In this document: positions 1 through 12,830 of the stretch, piece after piece
Layout: the number at the start of each line of letters is the position of its first letter
How positions within the stretch are numbered: position 1 is the stretch's first letter
Assembly (NCBI GenBank): GCA_028829895.1
Contig: CM054177.1
Coordinates: forward strand, 38,036,564 to 38,100,563
Length of the DNA stretch: 64,000 nt
Direction of reading: 5' to 3'
Source of the DNA: Sinotaia quadrata
Taxonomy: Eukaryota; Mollusca; Gastropoda; Architaenioglossa; Viviparidae
Notes under the pieces: model-generated
The model's database searches: none
What the model was told of the DNA's origin: nothing
Seen by the model: only the letters and a program-made list of their open reading frames with translations
Program-made: the position numbers and the translations under genes

Positions 1-105
1 ACCAATCACGCTAGGGTCGATTCTGTAGCCAGTCCCAACTTTCATTGACAAGGGACCTTTATCTTGTTTCATAGACGACTAGCTAGTACTTTCCTGTTAG
101 AAGGC

Positions 106-133
106 GTGTGTGTGTGTGTGTGTGTGTGTGTGT
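106..133. repeat. GT microsatellite
   Basis: Fourteen GT dinucleotides in a row. The open frame across it is repeat translation. Confidence 0.9.
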
Positions 134-289
134 TCCGTTTTGAGTAAGTTTAATTTGTGCATTTTAATAAGCTTTTCGTTAGTTGGTTGGTTAGCTGGTA
201 GTCTGTGGTCTGCCCATTTGATATGTTTTATTTATCTGGCCATTTTGCTTGGGTATACTCTTACGTCCGATTTTGTGATTTCTATGTGT

Positions 290-532
290 GTGTTTATAGG
301 TAGTGTGTGTTTGTAGGCAGTGTGGGTTTATAGGTAGTGTGTGTTTATCGGTATGTGTGTTTGTAGGTAGTGTGGGTTTATAGATAGTGTGTGTTTATAG
401 GTAGTGTTTGTTTGTAGGTAGTGTGTGTTTGTAGTTAGTGTGTGTTTGTAGGTAGTGTGTGTTAATAGGTAGTGTGTGTTTGTAGGTAGTGTGTGTTTGT
501 AGATAGTGTGTGTTTATAGGTAATGTGTGACC
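290..532. repeat. Minisatellite, about 19-21 bp units
   Basis: Roughly twelve units of GTTTGTAGGTAGTGTGTG type. Confidence 0.85.
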
Positions 533-534
533 AT

Positions 535-1560
535 GTATTCTATTTGCCCATAATTTTAATGCTTGATTGTTCTGTCTTTCTAGTAGGTTTAAATGCAGGA
601 AGAGGGAAAGACGATTAGAGAATAAAATGCTGTTTAATTAATTCTTTCCTTGATTGCTGGAAAACTTAATCTGGTTTCCGGGTCACAGTAACTCAGGAAA
701 CAAATACAAGAGACGGACAATGAATGACACGTCACACAACGTCTATCTAGCCTTTTGCTAAAAAATATAATATTTAATCTAACTCTAACTCCCAGAATGA
801 AAATGTCAGGATGAGAAACATAATCAATATTTATAACTTTAAAGGAAATTTAATAAAGAAAAAAATAAATCATGTGAATTAAAAATAAACAAGATAAAAT
901 ATCCAGGTGGATTAGAATAACGCACAGCTCATCGTCATCAGAATTAAAGGATTCTAGTGCAAGCATGAGCAATGTCTTTTTGAGTGCCTTTCTTTTGTGA
1001 CTATCTTTCACTGATGGCCAGAAGTAAACCGGTCATCGGTTGTTTACAAGCGTCAACGTATGGTCGTTCTTTGGTTTAGGTGAAAGAAGGTATCTTTATG
1101 GCGTCTTTTATGCTGACAAAGCAAAAATGTAGATACGGTGACTGAATGTGGTTCACAATTGTCTTTACCTGGCTGGTATCCCCTTGCAAAAGGTGTCAGA
1201 TTGGAGAGAAAATAGTACTCCTTCATTTACACATTGTTTACAATCGTAGGTTTAAGTGACGTCTTGTTCACTCATTCAGACAATAAATTTTATAAATGAA
1301 AGAAAAATGAAAAAAAAACTCTCTCACTGAGTCTCGCTCAGCAATCCTGAGGAAAATTTACGAATACTAAATGATAGTTATATAAATAAATTGCACAATG
1401 AAGAAATGATTCTTTTTAATAATTAGCTAGAGAAACCAGATATTATCATTTTGCTGGGAATAAATTGCTGAATTATAAAATCCAGCTTTTCCCACAAGTC
1501 CACAAAGTTATAATTTTATTCAGTCTGAGAGACATACTATAGGAGAGTCACTCACTACAG
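535..1560. other. No gene seen
   Basis: AT-rich sequence without a supported ORF, RNA gene or clear repeat. Confidence 0.5.
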
Positions 1561-1564
1561 GAGA

Positions 1565-1665
1565 TGTTGGCGGTGGGTCCAAACGGCAAATCTAATGTTG
1601 GTTTCTCTGATTTACACTATGGGTCCAAAAGGCAGTCTAATGTTGGTTTCTCTGACTTATTATTT
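1565..1665. repeat. Short direct duplication
   Basis: Two copies of a roughly 50-bp block sharing GGGTCCAAA, GGCA and TCTAATGTTGGTTTCTCTGA. Confidence 0.6.
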
Positions 1666-2289
1666 AAGCTTTCTGACATCTCAGAAGGTGGGCGGATAAT
1701 ACACAATGTCTAAATCACATGATTAATGTTGAATAGTGTAGGATTCAGGGCACTACCTTATGGTGTGTCATTATTGTTGTTTTTGTTGTTGAGATTGCCT
1801 TATTTAGTTTGACTTGAGTGTTCTTTCTGAAAAGAAATTTTATGTAATTGTAATGTTTCCTGATATTCCAAGATGTAAAGCTTTAAAGAGTATTGTTTCA
1901 AGCAATGTGGTGACAAAAGATTTTGAGATGTCAAGGAATATGAGTATTGAATTTTTTCTGTCTGTTATTATATTTTCTATGAGACTTTTGGTGCTTTTAT
2001 TGTTGATCTCTTTAGTATCTGATGTTAATCTAAAGTTGTTTATTATCACTAAGAGTATAATTTGTGTATGTTTTGAGACCAATATTCCAACTTATCAATT
2101 TATTTAGCCTCAAGTTACATCTTCAGTGCGAAATCTGAGTCTGAATTAAATTAGCAATTTTTGTTATTTGTGGCTGGTACTGAGTTACAGTTAAGAATTT
2201 CATTTCTTTGACTTGATGGTGGTCATTACAGAAAATCCTGCTTCAAAACAAACGTAAGTGCTTCCAAACATGGTCAAAAGTTTTTTTTT

Positions 2290-3401
2290 TGCAGCATTTA
2301 GACGTGTGCAAACTCATCACAAGACACATATTTCATCCAAAAATCAGTTGGTATCGTATCCTTGCGTTTGTCTCCAAGAGACGTATTATGCTACATTTCA
2401 ATTATTTTGAGCTGCACTGCACTTTCATCTCCTCCCAGTACCTGCATATTTGCAACCATGATACTGACAGAAACGTCATTTATGAAGGGATTTTGCCTAA
2501 ATGAAGTTCACAATTTTTACAACAACATCCATGACACTTTTCAGTTCATTGTTTTTCATTTTTTGAGCAAAGTGCCTGCTGGTGAATTATGCATGGAAAT
2601 CTGGAAAATCACTATCTTCCTTTAACAAGCCAATCAATCCAATCCTCTTTACTACCATTGCTGGGGCACCATCCATGGTAACTGAAATTAGCTTCTTAAT
2701 GTCAATGTAATTTTTCTTTGAGTGCTTGATAAAGGTCTTCCCCTCGGGTTGTATCTTTGAGCAGTATCAGTGTCAACAGGTATTCTTTAAATGTATCACC
2801 TGCATCGAATCTAACCCATATTATTAGTTGTTCTGTATCAGGTACATCATATGATTCATCCAAGGCTAAACTAAAACCAGAGGCATTCATCAAATATATT
2901 ACTATAGCATTGAAACTCATCTTGCCATGGTCTGATGAGATAAATGAAGATCTTAAATTTGCTTTTCGATTTCATCGTTGTTCTTGAACTCAGCAAAGAA
3001 AGAATCGGCACATTCTTTAAAAGTTTCGCCATCTGAATATGGTTTCTGGTTTTTTGCTAAAACCCAGCTAAGTTTCAAGGATGCCTCAGTAATACAGTCA
3101 CTTGCACTCATTTGTCGTCGAAAACTATTTTGCTGGACGTGTAGATTTCGTTTTAGAGAATTTACTTTGTCTTCCCTCACTTTAGAACCAACTGGATAAT
3201 TTTTCTCAAAATTGTTATGCATGGAAGTGAAGTGTCTCTGCAGATTGGCTTTTTCAAAAAAGCTACGGAATTCTGGCAGAGCAAGCACACAGGCTTATCA
3301 CCCGGCATTGTGAACAAAAATTCCAAGTTCCCACGACGGATTAAACATAAGGTTTTCTTCTTTAACTTTCTGCTTTCTGTTGACTGGTTCAAACTGTCCA
3401 T
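2290..3401 (-). pseudogene. Broken hAT-type transposase (GTF2IRD2/ZBED-like)
   Basis: Three overlapping minus-strand frames give consecutive parts of a hAT transposase of the GTF2IRD2/ZBED5/SCAND3 kind. They are an N-terminal zinc-finger segment (DKPVCLLC, then LQRHFTSMH, 3177-3401), a middle part with YSDGETFKECADSF (2953-3288), and a catalytic-region part with FSLALDESYDVPDTEQL (2702-2920) followed by VTMDGAPAM near 2665. Frameshifts separate the parts, and further stops occur downstream to about 2290. The usual host-like protein is about 600 residues; here only about 350 codons are recognisable. It cannot make an active enzyme. The adjacent block at 3770-3853 looks like the element's end. 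Family assignment is from remembered motifs, not a search. Confidence 0.75.
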
Positions 3402-3769
3402 AGGCTGAGGCCTCTGTGTTGTCTGTTTTAATTGATATGCTTGTCAATTTTACAGAAAGAATAAAATTAAAATTTACAAAATTATTACTTTTTTAAATAC
3501 AAAACTTTAAACTGAACTCACTAACAATGACGTCTGCACAGCGACGTCAAAACATCTGCTTCCGGTAGTGACTCCTAGGAAGTAAGTACGGTCATTAAAA
3601 TACTTTAAGACAACATTTTTGGAAATTTTTAGAAACTATTATTTTGTGCAATATTTAAAATTAACAATACATTTTCAAATAAACTTAGAATTAATGTAAT
3701 AATTATTGAAAAAATTAAATAAAATGTTTAAGTTTTATGACAAGATTTTGCGTAACTGGAAGATTTAAA

Positions 3770-3853
3770 AATATGGTGAGAGCTCTGGCGGGCCACTTAG
3801 AAGGGGCCCAAAGGCTACATGTAGCCCATGGCCCAAAGGGCTGGACAGCACTG
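3770..3853. mobile_element. Probable hAT terminal region with terminal inverted repeat
   Basis: The stretch ends in GGGCTGGACAGCACTG. Its reverse complement begins CAGTGCTGTCCAGCCC, the usual start of hAT (Charlie/Tip100-like) elements, followed by a GGCC-rich block with ACATGTAGCCC. It lies upstream of the broken transposase. I could not find the opposite terminus or a clear 8-bp target duplication, so the element is probably truncated. Confidence 0.55.
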
Positions 3854-3937
3854 AATAACTTTTCACTATATGAAAAGCGAACTTGTCTCTATCTGTAAAA
3901 CTAATAAAGGATAGACTAATAACTTCTCAATATCCTC

Positions 3938-4100
3938 ACAGCGAACTTGACACTAGCTCTAAAAGTAAGAAAATAGTCATGGGAACTTGACACTAGCTCT
4001 AAAAGTAAGAAAATAGTTATGAGAACTTGACACTTGCTCTAAAAGTAAGAAAATAGTCATGAGAACTTGACACTAGCCCTAAAAATAAGAAAACAGTCAA
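3938..4100. repeat. 43-bp minisatellite
   Basis: Four units starting GAACTTGACACTAGCTCTAA and ending near AAAATAGTCATGAG. Confidence 0.85.
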
Positions 4101-4574
4101 GCGCATATGGAGGAAGAGAGGAGTGCTGCAATGCTGGCTATAAATAGCACTCTATCGTTGTATCCATGTTGCACTGCTGTCACGTATTTGCTTTGTGGAT
4201 TCATTGTTATTCACAGTCTCATTCTGACGATTACATTTAGGCTGTAGTAAATATTGTTTCGCGGTATACTGTGTGGTTAGTTCTTATTCTTGCACTGGTA
4301 ACACCATTGTAAACCAGGATGAAGCCATTCATTATATATCTGGTTTTCTTAACAACGTAAAATGTTTCCTGTCTTCCCGCCCTTAATATATTACTGAAAG
4401 TTTGTACACCCATAGTGATCTTCATAATCTGAACCTGCCATAATTATGTAATGGTCAAAGGTTGTGGGAGCAACAGTCCCATAGTAATCTTATTGTGATG
4501 ACCAAATTGACAGGGTGCATTAAATGAGAATTGGTGTTTATTGCCTGAATACCACTTATTCCAAACAGCTTTCC

Positions 4575-4843
4575 TTTTGAGTCTAAATGACTGTAGTTAC
4601 CTTTCAGTCTAAATAACTGTAGTTCCTTTTGAGTCTAAAGGACTGTACTTATCTTTGAGTCTAAATAACTGTAGTTCCTTTTGAGTCTAAATAACTGTAG
4701 TTCCCTTTGAGTGTAAATGACTGTAGTTATCTTTGAGACTGTAGTTCCATTTCGAGTTCAAATGACTGTAGTTCTTTTGAGTCTAAATAACTGTAGTTCC
4801 CTTTTGAGTTCAAATAACTGTAGTTCTTTTGAGCCTAAATTAT
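4575..4843. repeat. 25-27 bp minisatellite
   Basis: About ten units of GAGTCTAAATAACTGTAGTT with CCTTTT spacers. Confidence 0.85.
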
Positions 4844-4916
4844 GAAGATCATTGAGAACTAATGTCATTTAGGTTCAAAGATAACTACCAAATGACATTA
4901 ATTCCCAATGATCTTC
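4844..4916. repeat. 27-bp near-perfect inverted repeat (hairpin, 19-base loop)
   Basis: Arm 1 is 4844-4870 (GAAGATCATTGAGAAC...) and arm 2 is 4890-4916 (...CCCAATGATCTTC). Two of 27 positions mismatch. In a minus-strand RNA both become G-U pairs, so the stem would be unbroken. It lies at the end of a minisatellite. The flanking sequence gives no gene. Confidence 0.85.
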
Positions 4917-4924
4917 TGTTTAAA

Positions 4925-7070
4925 CTGACGATTAATTAATTACAATGACAAATGCTATGAACCACAGGTTTGGGCCTTCCCTCCATCCTTAAAATAACAA
5001 TTTTGGCATACTAACATATAGGATTTCCATGGTATTTATATATAATTAAAACACATTTTGGTATGCTGATTATAGTTTTACCTGGCGATAAGAAAAACAT
5101 ACTATAACATAATTTTTCAATAAGCAACATATTCCATTGCAGGTCGTCATTGTTGTTGTGGTTGTTGCTGATTGTCACTGGCCTCTCTCTCCTTCTCAGT
5201 CAAAGGGGTGTGTGTGTGTCAGATACTGCGACTTGCTGAGATCACATTGAATGATTTAAGGTGTTAAAATAATCACTCTCACATGCAGATACCACGTATG
5301 TTCTTGTGGGGAAATATATTTATTCTGCATGTGGGGTAAAGTGTGAAAGTCAGCGTGTATGTATGAATGCGAAATGAATGTATTGTGAGGGATGAACGGA
5401 AAGAACAAACAAACAACCGTACCAATGCACTTTCACAACAGAGAGAGAGAAAACTCAACTCTTGATGAAGAGTAAAAAAGGGAAGAAATGGGCTACTCTC
5501 TCATATGGTGCTAGCCATTCATTCAGAAAAAACACCCACTTGGCAACATTCATGGGGTGGGTGACCAAATCAATGGATATGATAAAAATAAAATAAAATA
5601 ACAAACAAATTCAATAATATATCTAGTGGTGAAGACCGCAATGATCCTATCAAATAATACACGGATTTATGACCCAAATACAGCCAATATATGGTACATA
5701 CCAAAAGAAGCAGTGATGACCGCAAAAGGGACTACCCTGAGCTTTACACAACAGGGTGTAGACCCAAGATGATTTATACTATTTATAAAAATCAGAATGA
5801 TGGGTGTAAACCCAAAGTTAATAAATGTCTATAAAATATTTATGGTAAAAAATACCCCAATCAACAGCTTAACTAATTGTTTATGAAAAATGTTTATATT
5901 ATACTGGTTAAATATTTGGGGTGTAAGCCCAATCCACAATAAATGTCCAATAATTATAAATATTCAACTTCAATGTTTATGCAAAAAGAATGTCTTTATA
6001 AAGTATTGTCAATAGAGTTCATAGACTAAATAATTAATAAACTAATCTAACTTACCTACCTAAATGAATGCACCACTAACTAAATCTATCCTACTTACTA
6101 ATGTCAAATGTCGAAAAGCACGCATGCCTGCATGAAGAAATATGTGGTTACACTGGCAAAGAAATCACGGGTGATAACTTGGCCCCTTCAGATAATGTAC
6201 GTAGTACATATACACAATCACGAGTTGACGCTGAAGAGCTGTCAGGCCTCATAGACTTGCCTCCCTTGCTGAACAGCAAGAATGGTCCCCCGCACTGAAA
6301 AGAGTGGAGAAATGTCAGTGAGCGTAAGTGAAGAGTGCCCTGTCCAGACTTGTCCCAGAATCCCCAGTCTGTAACATGATACTGGTTTCTGCAGACAATC
6401 TAGGGAGGGTGCCTGCCATGTGGCTGGGTGGGTAGAGGCTGGCTGGTCCTATCCCATGAAGATACTTCAATGCATGGAAGTGTGCCAATGAAGGGTGAGT
6501 ACTCCTGTAGTCCTTATTTGCTAATTATAAAAATAGGCAAAAGGGACGGTGCCAGAGCGTGACAACAAAAAAAAAACGTCTAAGCTTTCTTTAGCTCCTA
6601 CTGTTGCTCTGTGCGCCTACACTCTCACTCAACACTGACTAATAAAGTCCCTGTAATTCTCATATATATAAAACCCAAGACTTCCACGGCCTTTTAGAAA
6701 GAAAAGGCACATGAAATAATGGATGCCTATTGTCATTGGCGCATTCATTTAGTGGTGCACTGACTAATAATCCCTAGCTAAATTTCTATTTAATGAACAT
6801 TTAACAAATATATATACTACCTACCTATTACTAATTTAATTGTTATCACCTAATAAAAATAAACAAACAAACAAATCAAATAAAAATGTTATAAATAAAA
6901 AATAAGCAATCATACCTGCAAACTTACTGACAGTGCATGCATCACGCCACTTTCACTCATCAATCAGCTGACACATAGCACGACTGATAAAGGGAGGTAA
7001 TAAGGTAAAATAAAAAATAAATTTTTATGATTACTCCCCCCTTTTTTCCCCCGTGACACTGATCTTGTAC
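4925..7070. other. No supported gene; possible LTR-type repeat
   Basis: AT-rich with several AATAAA-like runs. On the minus strand a possible LTR start TGTCACG occurs twice (ending at 6565 and 7056). The 65-codon ORF at 6101-6298 has no recognisable features. I could not define an element. Confidence 0.3.
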
Positions 7071-7254
7071 ACATAATGTATATTATAATTCACGTTCGTA
7101 GCTATTCTTTCTTAGTTTTTTTTAATTCTTTATTTTTAATTCCTTGAATCTCTTTCACATAGAGTGTTGGTTTGCAGAAAGTCTGAACAGATTTTCACTG
7201 CTAAGTCAAATGGTATAGATGTTTAGAATAGAAACAAATTGAATTGTCCCACCA

Positions 7255-7735
7255 TTACTTTTCCATCACACAAACCCTCTCTTTCTCTCTCATACACACA
7301 CTCTCTCTCTCTCACACACAAACCCTCTCTTTCTCTCTCTCACACACAAACCCTCTCTTTCTCTCTCTCACACACAAACCCTCTCTTTCTCTCTCTCATA
7401 CACACACTCTCTCTCACACAAACCCTCTCTTTCTCTCTCACACATACCCTCTCTTTCTCTCTCACACACAAACCCTCTTTCTCTCTCTCACACAACCCCC
7501 CCCCCCTCACAAACCCTTTCACACCCTGTTTTCTCCCACTCTCTCATACATACCCTCACTCTCGCACAATCTCTTTCGCTCTCTCTCTCTCTCTCGTACA
7601 ACCTCTTATTCTTTCTCAAACACACACAATCTTTCTTCCCCTCTCTTCCTCTCTCTTTCATACACTCTCTCGTTGTCTTAAAAAAAAATCTCTCTTTCTC
7701 TCACATTCACTCACACTTACACTCTCTCACACCAT
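7255..7735. repeat. CT/CACA low-complexity tract
   Basis: Repeats of ACAAACCCTCTCTTTCTCTC with CACACA spacers, followed by degenerate CT-rich sequence. Open frames on both strands (7239-7775 and others) are translations of it. Confidence 0.9.
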
Positions 7736-7815
7736 GTATGGTGCACGTACACACACACAAACACGCACTATTTAGTGCAGAAGTAGCTACATCTGTTTTA
7801 TTTCTCGTGATATTT

Positions 7816-7935
7816 TAATGAAATAATAACAAACAGTTTTAGTATGTATCTTACGTCGAGGCTAGAAATTTTTGTTTTTTTCATGAAATAAAAACAACTA
7901 GTTTTAGTATGTATCTTACGTTGAGGCTAGCAATG
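7816..7935. repeat. Direct duplication, about 65 bp
   Basis: Two copies of a block with AGTTTTAGTATGTATCTTAC followed by GAGGCTAG. Confidence 0.75.
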
Positions 7936-7984
7936 TTTTATTTATTCAACTTCAGTCTTGGTGTCCTTTTAACTCTCGTACTTA

Positions 7985-8132
7985 ATTTAGTGTATTTTGC
8001 TACCGTGTGTTACAACACAGTATATGCTGCTACCCAGTATGTTTCGTTACCCAGCGTATTTTGCTACCCAATGTGTTGCAACCCAGTGTGTTTTTCTACC
8101 CAGTGTATTTTGCTACCCAGTGTGTTTTTCTG
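7985..8132. repeat. 17-20 bp minisatellite
   Basis: Seven or so units of GCTACCCAGTGTGTTT type. The open frames over it are repeat translations. Confidence 0.8.
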
Positions 8133-8451
8133 ATGCTTTGTTTTCTGCAGCAATAAAAAAAACCCAAACAATCTACAAAATCACTCAAACAACAAATATT
8201 TTCTCTCCCCCTGTGAGTATGTATTAAAACAATTTATGTATTTTTAACAAACATTTTATTATCATTAAATTGTTCTTTATATTAACAGGTTTTCCCCTGT
8301 CTTGAGTATTTGTTGTGAAAAATTCCGTTAAGGGATTAAGCTTAAGGCTGAGGAAATACTTGTTTATGCGTTCAGGGAATGTAAGTTAGGTCACAGGTGA
8401 AGGACATGCTGAAGACCGGATACTAACTACCCACGTATGGTCATTTGTGTA

Positions 8452-9640
8452 CTGGGCAATGACATAGTGCTAAATCATTAACTGACCTGATGTCCATTCC
8501 TATACTGCCTGAATGAACCGGACCCAAGACGCCCCGTAACACACAGTGCCCACTACCAAGGGTGAATTAGCAAATTGCATCCACCGTTGACTGCGCCTAA
8601 AGAACACATAGTGGTAATATACTTTTCCTAGACCATATTTTTCATGTGAAAATTGATATATCATGTATTTTGTAGTATGAATGCTGTATAGAATATTCTT
8701 GTGATTTTGATGATGCTAAAAACTAATGTATTATGTAATGTAAGCTATATGGTGTTAGCGGTGTTACTCTTGTAAAATGATGGAGAGAATTACCATGTGT
8801 ATGCAGTCATATTTGTGTTGATTAATTGTTATCACAGGAGAGTTAACAAGTTTACAGGCGTTGTGAGAGTCACTAGCTAAATTACATTATAACTGTAACT
8901 GTATTGTAATGAAGGAAATATATATTGTAAGGATTTTATACATTTGAAATGTTCATGTAATTTAAACTATGAATTAGCTAAAGCTAATTAGTGGAACTGT
9001 AAAGAGTGATTATCACTGCCACCACAAAGCCCATAGAATTACTATTACCACATGAGGCTGTAACAGGATAACATTATTTATTACAGCCAGTCTTGAGTTT
9101 AACTCTCAAACTCTAAAACCAACTGCTAACGCTATACTTGATGGTTGGAATCCAGTCTTACAAGACATGGAGCCCAGAGCAAACTGCTGAATGAGCGAGT
9201 GTCCATGTCGGAGCCATTTGTCATTGCCTGTCTGAACTGTGAGAGACTGCCAAGGCTGTCACGTGATGTCAGCGTGCATCAGATGAACGACAACGTACAG
9301 TGTCCAGCTGGACAATAATAGAAAGATAAGTTCTAGAACCAATCAGAAACAGACTGTCATTGTGTGGATAATAAATTGACTTATCGGAATGCACGATATC
9401 ATTCTGTACTGTTAGTTGCAGAAATAGAATTGTTCATTTGTTTGTTTTCAAATTTAATTTTAACAATTTTATTGTTATTAAATTTATTGTTATTTCTCCT
9501 ATGGTTATATCATCATTTATAATTATACTCGACCAAAAAGGAATGCGATTGATTGGGGGCCAAGCCGGATTAAAAGGATAAAGGATCAATAATCATTAAT
9601 CTATAAATACAAGGGGAGATAACGTTATCAATTGCAGTAA
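8452..9640 (+). repeat. Interspersed repeat family 2, copy 1
   Basis: Shares ordered blocks with the reverse complement of 25262-26640: GTGTTAGCG, GATTAATTGTTATCAC, GAATTAGCTAAAGCTAA, CACAAAGCCCATAGAATT, then GGGGAGATAACGTTATC at the right end. Boundaries are approximate. No ORF. It is probably a non-autonomous element or solo LTR. Confidence 0.6.
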
Positions 9641-10620
9641 GTCACCTGACTTGTCTGGCTAAGTGTCATGAACAATGTGGCATTTGAGTGGAAGAGAAGT
9701 TAAGACATCTAGCTGTCACTGTTAGGAATTATCCAATACACAAATATCGATAACAAGAACCTAAATTAGGAGAGGGTCGTTAAATGGAACCGGACATTGA
9801 CACCCCAAACCCAATCCGCAAGTATACATCAAAAGAAAAGAAAAATGAAGGAAAGAAGAAACATTCAGAAAACAAGCAAAAAATAAATAAACTCACTCAC
9901 TAAAGACAAACTTTTGTATAGTCATTATTTTCTACTTTTTGGAAAATAAACTGTGATATTTACGAGGAAACGTGAAGTCTTTGGAACTCAACTGCCTCTC
10001 GCTGGCCTGACATTCACCGCAAAGTATTTAATTTGAAAGAACACTTTGGTCGTGATTAAACGCCCGGTATTCACGTGGACGACAACTGATTGTTTGTGAC
10101 ATTTAATTCTGACAGCCAGCTATCGTTAGTCCTTGTTGATTGTTTCTGTGAAAGGCTCTGTGCGGCTGATTATTGAAGTTAACACGGTACTCCAGACATG
10201 TTTGCTCGCATAATTAAGAGCTCTCTCTGCTAAAAACCAATGTTACCGATATCATCAATATGACAAATTACCAACATTTTTGCAACAGGAAAACGTAAAA
10301 ATTGAAAGAAAGGAAGAAATAAATTTGCTGTTAGTGCAAATATGTAAGACAGGGAACTGTAACCTATTTGGTAAAGAAAGCGACTTTCAAAGTACATGTA
10401 CATATTTACACGAACAGGACATACATCGAAAATAAACTTTTCTGTTTACTGTGCAAGCTATCCTATCCTTATACGTCGGTTTTTCAGATTTAAAAAATAT
10501 ACGTCATTAGTATCAGTCCAGTTTCACGAAGGAAACGTATTTTTATAAAACACCTACTTAAGTTGTACTATAGCAGGTATTTGATAGTAATACCGTTACC
10601 GTTTAAATCCTTATTAACGA
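9640..10620. other. No gene seen
   Basis: AT-rich intergenic sequence. No ORF, RNA gene or repeat array could be supported. Confidence 0.5.
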
Positions 10621-10622
<2 letters not shown>

Positions 10623-10663
<41 letters not shown>

Positions 10664-10667
10664 ACTT

Positions 10668-10714
<47 letters not shown>

Positions 10715-10738
10715 ACCTATCTATCTATCTATCTACCT
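10623..10738. repeat. Compound TC / GTCT / ATCT microsatellite
   Basis: TC run, then GTCT units, TC again, then ATCT units. Confidence 0.9.
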
Positions 10739-10934
10739 AAGCCAGTAGCCATTGTCTAGCTTTCTTGTGGTAGTAATAATCAGGAACCCTAAGGTAATTT
10801 TATGAATAAAGTATATATTAACTACAATACACGAAAACCATTGGACTCACACTGTTTTATTTCTGTTTTATGTCTCACTAAACATAATTTATTAAGCGAA
10901 TTGTTCGTTTCAATTAAGGCAAGCCTGCCATTAC

Positions 10935-11075
10935 AGTCTTTTAGTGTTTTCTATGACAGTCTCTGCCACAGTTCTTCGTTGACAGTTTTTATCACAGTTC
11001 TGCCATGACAGTCTTTGTCACAGTTCTTCCTTGACAGTTTTTATCACGGTTCTGTCATGACAGCCTTTGTCACCC
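10935..11075. repeat. About 31-bp minisatellite
   Basis: Four to five units of TGACAGTTTTTATCACAGTT with CTGCCA. Confidence 0.75.
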
Positions 11076-11579
11076 ATCTGTAGTAAAACGCAGTAAAATA
11101 TAACTCTTCTTTATGACTTCAGTTTTTGTTACGCGCCTTTGTTAAACTATTTAAAATAAAACAAAGATTGAAATTACCAGGAGCAAACAGGTGATGTCAT
11201 CCATAAGTGATCAAGTGCATTTATTCATTTCCATTTACATGAGTCATGATCACCATTGCTTAGGGCATTCCCTTAAGTTAAATTAAAATCTCCACGGTGT
11301 CAGTGGATATGATCTTTTGAATGATGACTTAGAGGTCACTTATTTATGAACATGACATTATTTTTCTTACTAGAGTTCTAATAGACCTGCTAATATTAAG
11401 AAATCTTCTAGTACTAATAGAACTGCTATTTTGTTTGATATGGATTTTCATGTTTGTTTCGCGTCTTTCGTAAGTTAAGTTTTAACTGCCAAAAGAATCT
11501 TTAGTGTACGCGGCCCTTTGTGTAAGGACCTCGATTTATTATCGCATAAAAGAGACTAGGGTCCAAACACACTAGAATG

Positions 11580-11700
11580 ACTAGATTAAGCAAGGGGGTG
11601 GCCAAGGATCGCGATGAGGTATCTACTCCAATCTGGGATTGATCCTCGGTACTTGAGCAAGAGACCAGTTTCCTACCGTCTGCTCTTCAAGTATCCCTCC
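11580..11700 (-). repeat. Possible tRNA-derived SINE fragment
   Basis: The minus strand has GGTAGGAAACTGG, then GAGGATCAATCCC about 30 bases on. These resemble a tRNA A box and B box (GGTTCRANNCC). No cloverleaf with a full acceptor stem could be drawn, so it is not called a tRNA gene. Confidence 0.35.
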
Positions 11701-11869
11701 AATAAATCTATTAGGATAATTACTTTGCATCTCATTAGCTCTGCTAATCACATAATAGTTACATTTAGACTTTAACACGTGATTTGTAATTGAACAAAAA
11801 ATATAAAATATGGCTATTTGTACATTTTCATTTATTGAGCAAAAGGATACAAGCCGGAGATTAAACCTG

Positions 11870-12480
11870 ATTTACTTAGGCCATATTAAGGTTAATTTAG
11901 TTAAACCACTGAACCTGTTTTAGTCGGGTGATGCTAAATCTGACTTAGTGCTCAGTACACCTGATTTCGTTAGGCCAGGTAAAATCTGATTTAGTTTTAG
12001 CCAGATTAAACCTGATTTAGTTTAGCCAGATTAAACCTGATTTAGTTAGGCCACATTAGATCTGATTTAGTTAGGTAACATTAAACATGTTTATAGTTAG
12101 GCAACATTAAACATGTTTATAGTTAGGCAACATTAAACCTGGTTGAATTAGGACAGATTAAGCTTGCTTAAGTTGGGTCACATTAAACCAGAAATGTTAA
12201 GTCAATTTAAACTGCTTTAGTTGTGTCACCTTAAAAATGATTTGTTTCTGCCGATTTAAACTGCTTATGGTGGTTCACACTGGTCAGACCAATTTAAACG
12301 GCTTTAGCTGGGTCACGCTGGTCAAGCCAATTTAAATGGCTTTAGTTAGGTCACACTGGTCAGACCACTGTAAACGGTTTTATTTGTTTCACACTTATCA
12401 GGCCAATTTAAACAGATTTAGTTGGGTCACACTGGTCAGGCCAATTTAAACAGTTTTAGTTGGTCACACAGATCAGACCA
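11870..12480. repeat. Two adjoining minisatellites upstream of cystatin A
   Basis: 11870-12200: about 24-35 bp units of AGATTAAACCTGATTTAGTT type. 12230-12480: about 38-bp units of GTCACACTGGTCAGACCAAT then TTAAACGGCTTTAGTTGG. They end 160 bp before the conserved promoter block and are absent from copy B's upstream region. Confidence 0.8.
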
Positions 12481-12721
12481 GAAGTGCCAGTGACAAATGT
12501 TGTATGGTATGTTTTAATGTACTCTCTGACCCTTGTTCAAAAATCGATCGAGAATAAGAAGTCATTGAGAATAAATGGGAAAATGGTAGACACCCTTCAT
12601 ATTTAAATCACGTACCAGGCTGATTCATTATAAAATGTAAGACATCTGATCTTAATCTCAACCTACATCTTAAGATGTTGTCGAGCAAGCCAGCGACAAG
12701 GAACTAACTGGCACAGCTGTG

Positions 12722-12729
12722 TATAAAAG
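12722..12729 (+). promoter_or_regulatory. TATA box of cystatin A
   Basis: TATAAAAG lies about 100 bases before the start codon, inside the block conserved with copy B. A transcription start about 30 bases downstream would leave a 5' leader of roughly 75-80 bases. In copy B the matching place (about 27048) reads TGTATAGCAC, a poor TATA box. Confidence 0.65.
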
Positions 12730-12830
12730 CCCTGTTGTCAGTGTTTGACAAGTGTCTCTTAGTCGAATATCAGTAAGGAAATAACCTTTCCCCCCACTGC
12801 TACATTACTGTTTGGAGACTAAGTCTGAGA

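Noticed and set aside
3938..4100. Possible CRISPR-like array
   Set aside because: The units are contiguous with no distinct unique spacers and lie in eukaryotic DNA. The same holds for the other arrays in the window.
7239..7775. 178-codon Ser/Leu/Thr/His ORF
   Set aside because: CT/CA low-complexity sequence, open in several frames and both strands.
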